Below are positions 15,345 to 23,909 of a DNA stretch of 23,985 nucleotides, piece after piece. The notes below the pieces were generated by a model. That model made no database searches. It was given only the letters and a program-made list of their open reading frames with translations, and was not told the origin of the DNA. Source of the stretch: a virus; the IMG/VR virus record IMGVR_UViG_3300030012_001523, positions 1 through 23,985 of that record, one strand, 5' to 3'. Made by a program: the position numbers and the translations under genes. How positions within the stretch are numbered: position 1 is the first letter of the stretch; every line of letters begins with the position of its first letter.

Positions 15345-16835
15345 TTATTGATAACCATTGTTTGCTATATATTCACTTCCAACAGCAAATAACTCTTTTT
15401 CACCTCCAATGTCTGTTACTGAGTCTGTTGCTATTGTTACTGTTGCAAAAAATCCTTTAATACCTGACATGGACGAACCAAAAGCTATTTCACCTGAAGC
15501 AGCGCTGCTATTGTTTATTAAATTTGCAACATATTTATTTTCTTTTCTATTAAAACCAGCGTAGTTAAAAGGAAGCACAATTGCTGACGCGCCTGTATTA
15601 GCTGGAGTTGCTGAGTCATAAGTTCCTTCAACATAGCTATATATTAAAGCGCTTGTATCTTGAAAGTCAACCCAGTTATTGTTAGAGTAATTTAAGTTTT
15701 TACCTGTTAAATCTGAAACAAAACTATTTATTTGCCAACCATTACTTCCTTCATAATCAACAGTTTTAAAGTTTTTAGATCTTGATACTGCTGGGTTAAA
15801 AACAAACGTAATAGAACTAGGTTTTATCGAACCACCATCATTAGGGTAGAATTTGTTTCTAACACCTGCTAAAGAGTAATGCTCATATAAAGAACCAAAT
15901 TTTACGCTATAAAACTTATTACCTAAACTAAACATGTGATCTGGTTTATAAGTAAAAAAGCTAGTCCAACCTTTAATATTTTCGTCCCATGTTAATGTTT
16001 CATAACCTTCTTCAAATGTAAATTCATTTTTGCCTGATTCTTGAGTAGATAAAACATATTGTTTATTATAAATATCCCAACCTCCTATTATTTTACCTGG
16101 AACTCCTGCTACATTTATATCTGTTCCTAATCTATCTCTAAAATAATCTATCATATTAGCTGCTGATATTTCTTGTATTTGACCACCAACTAGTTTTAAT
16201 ATTACATTATTATTTTTATCAGAAAAATATTTTGCTGTTCCATAAAAAGCAAAACTCTGAGGATCTTTACTAATACCATATTTACCTGGAAAAGGAACTA
16301 TTTGACCTATTACTAAGTTTTGTTGTGTAACAGCTGTTCCAGATCCTTCTGCAGAATATATAGCGTCTTTATTTATTAAAGCTTTATTTATTTTTAATTC
16401 TTGAAATATAGTTAAATTAGTATTTTCTGCATGAAGTTTTTGTATTGAACCATTTGATGGATTTAATGATTTAACTATATTATCACCAACTGAAAAAACA
16501 TTTGTTTCATTAATACCTGTTCTAGAATTAAATATACCAGAGTATATCATACTATTACCTCTTACAGAACTATTTGGCTCTTCTTCTACTAAATAAGCTT
16601 TAGCTCCAAAAGATACAGTTGTGTTATTATAACCACCGTTTATTCTTGATTCTTCAATAACCCAGTTATTACCTACATCTGTATTTGTAGAACTAGGATA
16701 ACCACCTTTATTAGCTGGTATACCATTAGAACCGTTCCAAACAGGTATATCACCGTAGCTTGGACTAGTTATATTAGCATTAACTTTCTTTAGAAGGAAT
16801 GTATTAAAGTATTTAACTTCTACAATAGCAGCCAT
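15345..16835 (-). CDS. Tail protein, resembling the C-terminal part of larger tail/stalk proteins (496 aa)
   Basis: The central region carries a conserved structural-protein pattern: IFQELKINKALINKDAIYSA (144-162), GKYGISKDPQSFAFYGTAKY (184-203), YFSDKNNNVILKL and MIDYFRDRL (to about 236), then KIIGGWDIYNKQYVLST (248-264). From memory this series of motifs is found in long tail proteins of marine and crAss-like phages, C-terminal to a section like the protein encoded just upstream, so here the two appear as separate genes. Repeated short beta-strands and aromatic residues suggest a propeller or beta-rich fold that contacts the tail tube. No signal peptide. Start ATG is preceded by an AT-only leader (AATAATAATAAT) rather than a Shine-Dalgarno sequence. 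It is confidently a virion protein; the exact position in the tail is uncertain. Confidence 0.82.
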   Translation of the reverse strand: MAAIVEVKYFNTFLLKKVNANITSPSYGDIPVWNGSNGIPANKGGYPSSTNTDVGNNWVIEESRINGGYNNTTVSFGAKAYLVEEEPNSSVRGNSMIYSGIFNSRTGINETNVFSVGDNIVKSLNPSNGSIQKLHAENTNLTIFQELKINKALINKDAIYSAEGSGTAVTQQNLVIGQIVPFPGKYGISKDPQSFAFYGTAKYFSDKNNNVILKLVGGQIQEISAANMIDYFRDRLGTDINVAGVPGKIIGGWDIYNKQYVLSTQESGKNEFTFEEGYETLTWDENIKGWTSFFTYKPDHMFSLGNKFYSVKFGSLYEHYSLAGVRNKFYPNDGGSIKPSSITFVFNPAVSRSKNFKTVDYEGSNGWQINSFVSDLTGKNLNYSNNNWVDFQDTSALIYSYVEGTYDSATPANTGASAIVLPFNYAGFNRKENKYVANLINNSSAASGEIAFGSSMSGIKGFFATVTIATDSVTDIGGEKELFAVGSEYIANNGYQ

Positions 16836-16865
16836 ATTATTATTATTACTTGTTTTTTAAAGATT

Positions 16866-19800
16866 TTAAGAACCGTTACACAGTGTTTGAGTTATTGGCT
16901 GCTGTACAAAGCCAGCAGCTATAGCAGCAGCAGACATACTTCTAGCACAAATAGTATATATAGAGCCATTATTTATTATAGTTCCAGTTGAAGCTGTAGC
17001 ATCGCCTAAACAATCAGTATAAACAAAACTACCTAAATTAGCTCCATCATTAGATGAGTTATATAAAAACGTATAACAAAAAGTTCTATCTATAACTAAA
17101 TTAAAATTACAAGTAGCTATTGCTCCTCCAGCATCTTGAACTGTTGCCACGCATACATATGTTCCGTCAACCATACTAACTGGAGGATTACCTCCTTGAA
17201 AATAAAATCTTCCTCGCCAGTTTAATACATTTATTCCTTGATCTATTTGTACATCACCAGTACCACTAGGTCCATAATCAATACCGCTTTTAGTCACTGT
17301 TATTGACCACGTTAAATCTTTATAAGTGTTACTACCTAATGCGTTAGATCCATTTTGAGCGTTTAACGTGTGGAAAGTTCCACTACCACCACCACTAGTT
17401 CCTGGCACATAAGTAGCTGGATTAACACAACTTATTATTGTTGGATTAACATTTTGAAGTGCAACTGGTCCTTGACTAACTATAGTTTCAACGCCTGAAG
17501 GGTAGTTTATTTTAAAATTAAATAAATATGTTTGACTAGTAGTGTTTTGATTGCTATAATATAAAAAGTCTTGAGTTTTTACATTGTATTGACCTGTTCC
17601 AAGATTAACTAGCGCAAAGCTAGAAGTAACATCATTAGGTGGTTCATTATAATCTAAAACACTTTCTAATTCTATTTGGGGTGGAACAGTAGCTGCATAC
17701 GAAACATTGTTACCAAACTGATCAACTATTGTAAAATTACTAGTTAATATATTGTTATTATTACCTAAACTTTCTAAAAATGTTCCTGTATAATCAAAAC
17801 CACTTATACTAACTGAATCATTTATACCTCCTAAAATAGCAGTATTTAATTCACTTATTAGTCCCGTACTTGTAGTCTCCCAAAATATATCTAAATTTGA
17901 ATCCACAGCATCTGTTTCCATCACGGCTAGCTGAGGCATGTTTACAAGCCTAGGTATTGTAAGAGACGTTGAATTAGCGTTTCTAAATGGTGTAGGTGAA
18001 AAAGTTATTACATCACCATTTGATGGAGTACAAGCAACACCGCTCGGATTATTAATATTTACTATACTACCTACAACATTTACAACTGTGCAGCCTTCAG
18101 GTATTCCTTCACCAGAAATTTTTTGACCTGCAACTATAACATTTGAAGGAACAGATCCTGGAGACACAGTAGTTGTATCTACTCCAAAAGTATTTACTGT
18201 ATTATTAGCGCCATCAGCTTCTATAGTTACTAAAACTGCTTGTATACCAAATTGACCAGAAGGCGTGTTTATTCTTGCTATTAAAGGATCTGAGTCAACA
18301 TTGTAAAACTCAGTAGGAGCAGAGTAATTAACATTATTAATGCCATTAAATAAATCATCATCTGTAGCTATGGCGCTTACAATAGGTGATAATAATCCAG
18401 GATAATGTTGTTTATTATTAACATCAACAGTACTACTATTTAAATTTTCTACTCTACCGTGTAGTATTACACTGCTTCTAAATAGTTTTTGTTCAGGACC
18501 AACTTCTGTTAAATCTCTAGGCACTTTATTAATATTATCATTTATTAATACAGCGTGTGATGTTTTACCAAGTTCTTTGTTTATGTTTTCTGGATAAGCA
18601 GCCATAACGCCAGGCAGATACACATTGTAATAATCTTGCTCTGTTTGTTTTACTACAATTTTATAAGAATACCAACCAGTTGGGTTATAATCAGTACTTG
18701 TAGTATCATTATTGTATAAACCAGTAGTTGATCCACTTATAGGATCATTAAACAAAACTTTTAATGAGTTGCCTAAAAAAGTTCTAGCGTTAACATCGTT
18801 GTCAATATACGGTGTAAAAACTGTAGAACCTAAATAATTTTTATTATTAAAACTAACTGAATTATCTGTAGATGATAAAACAACAGTAGACTGTCTTCCA
18901 TATCTATCAGATAAAACTACACCTACTTGATAATTTCTATTTTGTTTTAATGAAGAATTAGGATATTCAACAGAAGACGTAGTATAACTAGTAGAATTAC
19001 TATTGCTAAAAGTTAAAACAGTATTATCAGGCAAGCTTTGAGTTAAATTATTACTTATAGTTAGTGTTGAGCCAATATAAGATACTACAACTGTACCCGC
19101 GGGAACACCTGGGTTACTAGCAGTAACAGTCATTCCATTGTTTATAACACCTGTTATTGTGTCTATAGAAAAATTATCAGCTGTTGCGCCTGTAGCTCCA
19201 TTAACTAATGCACCGCCAGTACCAATATTAAATTCTGTTTTTTCGCTAACAGCTACATTGTAGTTTATTGTAGAAGGCGGATTATGCTTGTTTTGAAAAT
19301 TAGCATAAACAACTCTATTACTTATAACTTCTTGACCTAATGCTTTTACAGGAACTACATCATAAGTTCTAGTTGTTTCGCTTGACGGTAAAGTTTTAAT
19401 TGGTTTAGTACTTTGATACTCATACTCAAAAACATTTGGATCACCAAAAGTTAAAACTGTATTATTTGCTAAAGTTTGAGCATTAGATAAAATAACTGTA
19501 GTTCCATCAAAGCTTACTACAGTAGGACTATTAACTATACCTGTACCTGTAACTAAAGCACCAACTCTTATGCCGCCTGTAACAGTGTCTACAGGAATAG
19601 AAGTAGTAGCAGCTGGTGTTCCATTAACCTGAGCGGTTCCTGTTTGATTTTGTATTGTTGATATTGAAACGCTATCAATTACGTTTATATTGTTTGTATC
19701 AGATTCTTTATATAAAATATCTATTTCTTCTACTTTTAAAATACTTTGCATTTGAGTAGAGTTATAAGGTAATGGTATTCTAAGTAAAATTTTATTTACT

Positions 19801-20981
19801 TTATTTTCCATAAACTCTACAGTTGTAGTTCTATAAGTATCTTCTTCGTCTTGTATTTCTAATATAGGTGAATTTACAGCGTTAGGAGCTGTAGTACTAC
19901 TACCACTTGTGTTGTTACTATTCACCTTATACATAAAATAACCATCTTGTTTTGGTATAAAACAATCTTGGGTAAATGGAGACATTATAGAATATTCACC
20001 ATCAACAAATTTAAACCTATAACCAAATCTTACAAATTTATCATGTAGAAAATCACTATCACCATTATAGTTTATTTCATAATATTCATTGTAATTAAAT
20101 ATAAATTGAGGATTATCAGTAGTAGTAAGCGTAGGTATAATATTAGCTAGTATAGTTACATTGAAATATGTTCCACCGCTTGTAACATTACTAACAACTG
20201 CTGTAGTTTTATAAAAAACGCCATCTAATATATATGCTATAGTTGCACCTATTATTAAATCACCTTCAAATGAGCTTTTTAATATTCTTAATGTAGTTGA
20301 TGCAGTGCTATAATTATTAGATAAATAACCAATACCACCATCTGGATAATGTTTACTAGCAACATCATATAGCGTTGTTTCATAATTAGTATTAGATACT
20401 GCTATATCAGAAGCAACTCTATATAATTCAATAGTTTTATAAGGATTATATTTAGCTACAGATATTTGATCTTCTGTAGTATAATAAGTAACTCCATTTA
20501 CTAAAGCTAATGATACATTTATTTTTCTTGGTTGATTTCTATTGTCTGTAAAAAATAATAATTCTTCTAATATATTAACACCAGTTATTGGAAACAAAGT
20601 AGAAAAATTTAAAAAATCACCTTCAACTAATATAGAACCTACTGAACTTACCGCATCGTACATTACTATAAAAGAAGATTTATCTGCTCCAGGTGAAACT
20701 TTATAATCATTGCCAGTATTATCTGTTAAAAATAAAAAAACTCTATTATTTATTTCATCAGTACAATAACCTATAGAAAATAAATTATCGTTATTACACA
20801 GTTGTCTAAAATCAAAAGATAATATATTTCCTAAAGTATTTTCTAGCGCACCTACATTTTGGCCTTCAGATTTACTTATCTGAGTATTAACTGCGTTTCT
20901 ATATTCTCCATTAGGTATTAATCGATCATCAAGATCTTTATTCATTTTACCTTTTAGAAAATTATTAATTACTTTTGCCAT
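16866..20981 (-). CDS. Large tail protein with three repeated beta modules and a Cys-rich C-terminal domain (1371 aa)
   Basis: The N-terminus NFLKGKMNKDLDDRLIPNGE (7-26) followed by YRNAVNTQISKSEG and VGALENTLGN is a strongly conserved opening of marine phage tail structural proteins, as is FFTDNRNQPRKIN (143-155). Three copies of a 60-75-residue beta-rich module (pattern DTxTG..GM.VTG.GIP.GT.VVS..G..L.ISN.....LTF) lie at residues 453-512, 595-658 and 921-994. An Ig-like section (about 1170-1298) precedes a terminal domain with four cysteines (C1302, C1324, C1345, C1368), which may bind a receptor or a partner protein. It starts 6 bases after the connector stop. In related phages, from memory, this protein and the next (496 aa) are parts of one polypeptide. 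It is probably the main side-wall or stalk component of a short tail. Confidence 0.85.
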   Translation of the reverse strand: MAKVINNFLKGKMNKDLDDRLIPNGEYRNAVNTQISKSEGQNVGALENTLGNILSFDFRQLCNNDNLFSIGYCTDEINNRVFLFLTDNTGNDYKVSPGADKSSFIVMYDAVSSVGSILVEGDFLNFSTLFPITGVNILEELLFFTDNRNQPRKINVSLALVNGVTYYTTEDQISVAKYNPYKTIELYRVASDIAVSNTNYETTLYDVASKHYPDGGIGYLSNNYSTASTTLRILKSSFEGDLIIGATIAYILDGVFYKTTAVVSNVTSGGTYFNVTILANIIPTLTTTDNPQFIFNYNEYYEINYNGDSDFLHDKFVRFGYRFKFVDGEYSIMSPFTQDCFIPKQDGYFMYKVNSNNTSGSSTTAPNAVNSPILEIQDEEDTYRTTTVEFMENKVNKILLRIPLPYNSTQMQSILKVEEIDILYKESDTNNINVIDSVSISTIQNQTGTAQVNGTPAATTSIPVDTVTGGIRVGALVTGTGIVNSPTVVSFDGTTVILSNAQTLANNTVLTFGDPNVFEYEYQSTKPIKTLPSSETTRTYDVVPVKALGQEVISNRVVYANFQNKHNPPSTINYNVAVSEKTEFNIGTGGALVNGATGATADNFSIDTITGVINNGMTVTASNPGVPAGTVVVSYIGSTLTISNNLTQSLPDNTVLTFSNSNSTSYTTSSVEYPNSSLKQNRNYQVGVVLSDRYGRQSTVVLSSTDNSVSFNNKNYLGSTVFTPYIDNDVNARTFLGNSLKVLFNDPISGSTTGLYNNDTTSTDYNPTGWYSYKIVVKQTEQDYYNVYLPGVMAAYPENINKELGKTSHAVLINDNINKVPRDLTEVGPEQKLFRSSVILHGRVENLNSSTVDVNNKQHYPGLLSPIVSAIATDDDLFNGINNVNYSAPTEFYNVDSDPLIARINTPSGQFGIQAVLVTIEADGANNTVNTFGVDTTTVSPGSVPSNVIVAGQKISGEGIPEGCTVVNVVGSIVNINNPSGVACTPSNGDVITFSPTPFRNANSTSLTIPRLVNMPQLAVMETDAVDSNLDIFWETTSTGLISELNTAILGGINDSVSISGFDYTGTFLESLGNNNNILTSNFTIVDQFGNNVSYAATVPPQIELESVLDYNEPPNDVTSSFALVNLGTGQYNVKTQDFLYYSNQNTTSQTYLFNFKINYPSGVETIVSQGPVALQNVNPTIISCVNPATYVPGTSGGGSGTFHTLNAQNGSNALGSNTYKDLTWSITVTKSGIDYGPSGTGDVQIDQGINVLNWRGRFYFQGGNPPVSMVDGTYVCVATVQDAGGAIATCNFNLVIDRTFCYTFLYNSSNDGANLGSFVYTDCLGDATASTGTIINNGSIYTICARSMSAAAIAAGFVQQPITQTLCNGS
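18000..18221 (-). repeat. Beta module copy 3 (diverged) in the 1371-aa tail protein
   Basis: Residues 921-994, from EADGANNTVNTFGVDTTTVS through AGQKISGEGIPEGCTVVNVV and NINN to GDVITF. It carries a longer last loop with two cysteines and is the most diverged of the three. Confidence 0.62.
19008..19199 (-). repeat. Beta module copy 2 in the 1371-aa tail protein
   Basis: Residues 595-658, from GATGATADNFSIDTITG through GMTVTASNPGVPAGTVVVS and STLTISNN to DNTVLTF. It is the copy closest to copy 1 and ends with the same NTVLTF. Confidence 0.75.
19446..19625 (-). repeat. Beta module copy 1 in the 1371-aa tail protein
   Basis: Residues 453-512, running from NGTPAATTSIPVDTV through VGALVTGTGI and TVVSFDGTTVILSN to NNTVLTF. 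It shares with copies 2 and 3 the order D-T-x-T/S, V-T/S-G-x-G-I, V-V-x-x-x-G, I-x-N and a closing (L/I)-T-F. Confidence 0.75.
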
Positions 20982-20987
20982 TAAATT

Positions 20988-22211
20988 TTAGTGTTTTATC
21001 CACTTAGATTTACCGCGCATAATCTGCGTAAACTCTTGTAGTTTAATATTAGATAATCTTATTTTAGCATTACGCAAAGCAGCGTATCTATCTTTTTTAT
21101 ATCTTTGTACTAAATACTCTGGTTGATTAGCTCTAGTTGAAACAATATTGTATAATATGCTTTTATACATTGCTTCTTCAGCCATTTTAGGTATTTTAGT
21201 ATCTAAATCATAAGCAAGTCCATCTGATATATATTCTAATACAACTAACTTATCTACTAAATTACTAGAAAAAGTAAACTTACCTTCTCTTTCATTAATA
21301 CCAAACCAACCGTTTACTTGTGACAAAGTTGGATCTAATCCATATAATCTACCCCAGTTCCATGGTCCATTTAAACTATATAAATCTGGATTAGTAAAAC
21401 CATAATAATCAAAATCACGATACCATTCACCAGTTAATAATTTAGTGTTAGCTTTTTTCCATCTTTCTTCTGTTATAGATGTACCTTCTAAATTTTCACC
21501 AAAATTATCTTGAGTTGGAACAGAGTCGCTATCTTGTATAAAAGTATAATAAGGATCAGTTGTTAAATTATTAGCTGGATATAAAGGTCTTTTTACACCT
21601 AAATGATCAATATAGCAAAAGCTTACATAGTTTACATAATCTTGTGGTATTATTAAAGACAATGTAGATGGTATAGTAAGCTCTGATGATTTAATACTTT
21701 TTAAAGTATCATAGCTAAATTCTTGTAAGCTTCTTTTTGCAAAGAAAACAACATCAGATTTTTTACATGTTTGTATAACCTTGCCATCACCTACGTAACC
21801 AACCATAAAGTTATCTATAATATCGTTTAATTTTACATACTCATATCCACCATAGTTATTTTCTACAGCTTCACCATAAGCATCATTGTTACCATACTTA
21901 CCACCATCTAATTTTTTTAATTGAACTACAATAAATGCATTAGCGCCTGGATTACCAGTAATAGTAATTGTATTATTAGCTACAGTATAAGCAGATACAT
22001 ATTCAATAAAACTTCCTGGAAAACCTGTAGTACTTGTAAATAATTTAAAATTATTTAAAGCATAATTTTCATTAGCAGGATCATAGTTTCCAAATACTAA
22101 GTCTGTATCAAAAGTAGTAGTAAATGATTGACCAGCTGTATTACCAGCATCACCTCTAAAGCCTTGCGCGCCTTGATAATATTGTGCGTTAGTTTCTGTT
22201 ATTTGTGACAT
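20988..22211 (-). CDS. Connector/tail-tube-like structural protein (407 aa)
   Basis: A neck or tail-tubular-type protein. The conserved parts are VKLNDIIDNFMVGYVGDGKV (about 126-145), FFAKRSLQEFSYDTLKSIKS, IIPQDYVNYVSF, KFTFSSNLVDKLVVLEYISD and the C-terminal LRNAKIRLSNIKLQEFTQ ending in GKSKWIKH. From memory this series of motifs defines a structural family common in marine and crAss-like phages, located directly after a small protein like its upstream neighbour. The N-terminus has a short collagen-like stretch with Gly at 14, 17, 20 and 23 (GAQGFRGDAGNT). Start ATG overlaps the upstream stop (TAATG at 22211). It probably lies between portal and tail; the specific role is inferred. Confidence 0.83.
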   Translation of the reverse strand: MSQITETNAQYYQGAQGFRGDAGNTAGQSFTTTFDTDLVFGNYDPANENYALNNFKLFTSTTGFPGSFIEYVSAYTVANNTITITGNPGANAFIVVQLKKLDGGKYGNNDAYGEAVENNYGGYEYVKLNDIIDNFMVGYVGDGKVIQTCKKSDVVFFAKRSLQEFSYDTLKSIKSSELTIPSTLSLIIPQDYVNYVSFCYIDHLGVKRPLYPANNLTTDPYYTFIQDSDSVPTQDNFGENLEGTSITEERWKKANTKLLTGEWYRDFDYYGFTNPDLYSLNGPWNWGRLYGLDPTLSQVNGWFGINEREGKFTFSSNLVDKLVVLEYISDGLAYDLDTKIPKMAEEAMYKSILYNIVSTRANQPEYLVQRYKKDRYAALRNAKIRLSNIKLQEFTQIMRGKSKWIKH

Positions 22212-22960
22212 TATGATTTTTCGTTTTGTTCAACTTTCATTGCTTCTTGAGTAGCTGTTTGAATTATGGTTGGATCATTTATTATTACACCAGCATATTT
22301 TAAAATACCTGTAATTATATTTGTTTGTTCTGATACATCTAATTCAAAATCTATTGATGTACCAGCATTATAAACGTATTGACCTACACTACCAAGAGTA
22401 AATTTCCACTCAGGTTCAGTGGGTTTAAACAAACAATTTATATTTAAGTTGTTAGGCTGTGGTGATACTTTTATTAATACAGATCCTCCAGTTCCTCCTG
22501 ATTTAGTAAAACATAAAGGATGCTGTTTTGTTGGCGCTGTTAATTTAGACCTAGTTATTTTTTCAAAATCACTTTTGCTTGTTAATTGAGTTATTGAATC
22601 AAACTGTGGTTGACCAGTATATGTAGATATAATTTCCCCTAACTTATAAATAGTTCCAGCGCCTGTATATTCCCAACCTAGAATACCAGCACCAGCATTA
22701 TAAGTAAAAGCAACACTCTTTTCAAAAGGATATAATTTATATGAAATATCTTTAAAGACATTGAAGAACTCAGTGTCGTTTTGTGTGTTTTTTTGATTTT
22801 GACGGTTTACTTGATTGCCATCAGGAAAATATGAATTAAATATTTCTTCTTGCACCTGTGTAGCTAAAGCATTAAACTCAGTTGGAGTTACATAACCTCT
22901 TTGTTCTTTGTTTAATATGTACAAGACTGTAGTGTATACTGTGTTTATATTTACCGCCAT
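22211..22960 (-). CDS. Neck/tail structural protein (249 aa)
   Basis: The start VNINTVYTTVLYILNKEQRG followed by YVTPTEFNALATQVQEEIF is, from memory, a conserved opening of a neck/head-completion-like family in marine and crAss-like phages. The rest contains GQPQFDSITQLTSKSDFEKI and SVLIKVSPQPNNLNINCLFK (about 170-189), a beta-rich body, and a helical end (QTATQEAMKVEQNEKS). It sits between the head-associated protein and the connector-like protein, a usual place for head-completion proteins. The ATG is preceded by an A-rich leader (ATAATAAAAAAATATA) without Shine-Dalgarno. Its stop overlaps the next start (TAATG). Confidence 0.82.
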   Translation of the reverse strand: MAVNINTVYTTVLYILNKEQRGYVTPTEFNALATQVQEEIFNSYFPDGNQVNRQNQKNTQNDTEFFNVFKDISYKLYPFEKSVAFTYNAGAGILGWEYTGAGTIYKLGEIISTYTGQPQFDSITQLTSKSDFEKITRSKLTAPTKQHPLCFTKSGGTGGSVLIKVSPQPNNLNINCLFKPTEPEWKFTLGSVGQYVYNAGTSIDFELDVSEQTNIITGILKYAGVIINDPTIIQTATQEAMKVEQNEKS

Positions 22961-22979
22961 TATATTTTTTTATTATAAC

Positions 22980-23005
22980 ATAGAGGCAGCAAGCGCTGCC
23001 CCTAT
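22980..23005 (-). terminator. Hairpin in the leader of the 249-aa gene
   Basis: GGCAGC (22985-22990) and GCTGCC (22995-23000) form a 6-bp GC-rich stem with loop AAGC, extended by ATAG/CTAT after one mismatch. It lies 15 bases downstream of the stop of the 274-aa gene and about 20 bases upstream of the next start. On the minus strand it is followed by an A-rich, not U-rich, tract, so RNA processing, 3'-end protection or attenuation is more likely than efficient termination. Confidence 0.55.
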
Positions 23006-23019
23006 ATTATTATCACTTG

Positions 23020-23844
23020 TTAATTTAGTTTTTTATCTATAGATTTATAGATTTCAACACCTTCATCAGTTTTTAAGAAAGAAGCAAATGCCGAGTATGG
23101 ATTTTCATCAAACGGTACATTCATTAACTTTCTATTATTTGAACCCCAATAAAATGTTCTTTGGTCTTGAGATAAAATAATAATACCTGCTTCTTCAGCT
23201 CTAATAGCTAAATTTCTAAGCATTACATTTTCATCTCTAGCTAATTCAATAAATAATTTTGGATTTCTTTTAGCAAATAAAAGTAAATCTCTTTTTATTT
23301 CTTTAGAACTCATTAAGCCTACTTTTGAACCTAATTCAACTCTCATTATTGCTTCTGCTTGATCAATATCAATTGTTCTAGCAGCATTTAAAGCATCGAT
23401 TTCCCATTCAATAATGTCTAGTTCATCTTCCGCGTTTTGAACTGGTTTAAACTCAGTATAAATTTTATCTTTTAAAGGGTGATATAGACTTAATAGTTTT
23501 TGTAAAGCAATGTTTTTTGCTGGTACATCAAGTCTACCATCTCTAAAAACAATATGTCCAAGAGTTGCTTCTCCTTTTTGCTCGTCTGCAAATGGTGAAG
23601 ACATATTGGTAGCATATCTTATTTCTTTTTGTTTTTGTGTTTTTGGATCAAACCATAGTAAAGCATGTTTTCTTGTATGCTTACCCGGTATTGTTAATGT
23701 TAAAGGTGTTTTATTTCCTTTTAATAGATATGTTCTATCTTTTATTTCCCATTCAGGTTTTACAACTTTAGGGATTTCTTTTTTAGGTTCTGCAACAGCC
23801 ACAGGCTCTTCTACAACCTTTTCTTCTTTTTTCTTTTTTGTCAT
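23020..23844 (-). CDS. Head-associated structural protein downstream of the capsid gene (274 aa)
   Basis: The N-terminal 35 residues are low-complexity and highly charged (MTKKKKEEKVVEEP ... EPKKEIPKVVKP). Then comes DRTYLLKGNKTPLTLTIPGK (36-55), LLWFDPKTQKQKEIRYATN (62-80), SPFADEQ and HIVFRDGRLDVPAKNIALQK (97-116), an Asp/Glu-rich section, and a helical C-terminal half (about 155-274). From memory this R-T-Y-x-L-x-G ... L-x-F-D ... R-Y ... S-P-F-x-D-E-Q ... F-x-D-G-x-L-x-V pattern is conserved in Bacteroidota and marine phages directly after the major capsid gene. It may be a capsid decoration or auxiliary protein. No enzymatic motif seen. It is separated from the capsid gene by a GC hairpin, which could lower its expression relative to the capsid. 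Confidence 0.8.
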   Translation of the reverse strand: MTKKKKEEKVVEEPVAVAEPKKEIPKVVKPEWEIKDRTYLLKGNKTPLTLTIPGKHTRKHALLWFDPKTQKQKEIRYATNMSSPFADEQKGEATLGHIVFRDGRLDVPAKNIALQKLLSLYHPLKDKIYTEFKPVQNAEDELDIIEWEIDALNAARTIDIDQAEAIMRVELGSKVGLMSSKEIKRDLLLFAKRNPKLFIELARDENVMLRNLAIRAEEAGIIILSQDQRTFYWGSNNRKLMNVPFDENPYSAFASFLKTDEGVEIYKSIDKKLN

Positions 23845-23867
23845 GATATAATAAAATTAAATAGTTA

Positions 23868-23901
23868 AAAGGTATATGGGCGCCGAAGCGCCCTTACCTT
23901 T
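23868..23901 (-). terminator. GC hairpin downstream of the capsid gene
   Basis: GGGCGC (23878-23883) and GCGCCC (23888-23893) with a CGAA tetraloop, extended by an outer stem AAAGGTA (23868-23874) and TACCTTT (23895-23901). It begins 8 bases after the capsid stop on the minus strand. The following tract is TTTT-less AACTATTTAATTTTATT, so termination should be partial. This suits a site that sets a high capsid-to-downstream ratio or protects the capsid mRNA end. Confidence 0.7.
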
Positions 23902-23909
23902 ATAAAAAA

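Noticed and set aside
23510-23851. + strand open frame antisense to the 274-aa gene
   Set aside because: No leader or motif; the minus-strand frame has conserved patterns and operon spacing.
22961-23909. Bacteroidota-type promoter (TAnnTTTG) in the two larger late intergenic gaps
   Set aside because: No match on the minus strand in 22961-23019 or 23845-23909; the late promoter is probably outside the window.
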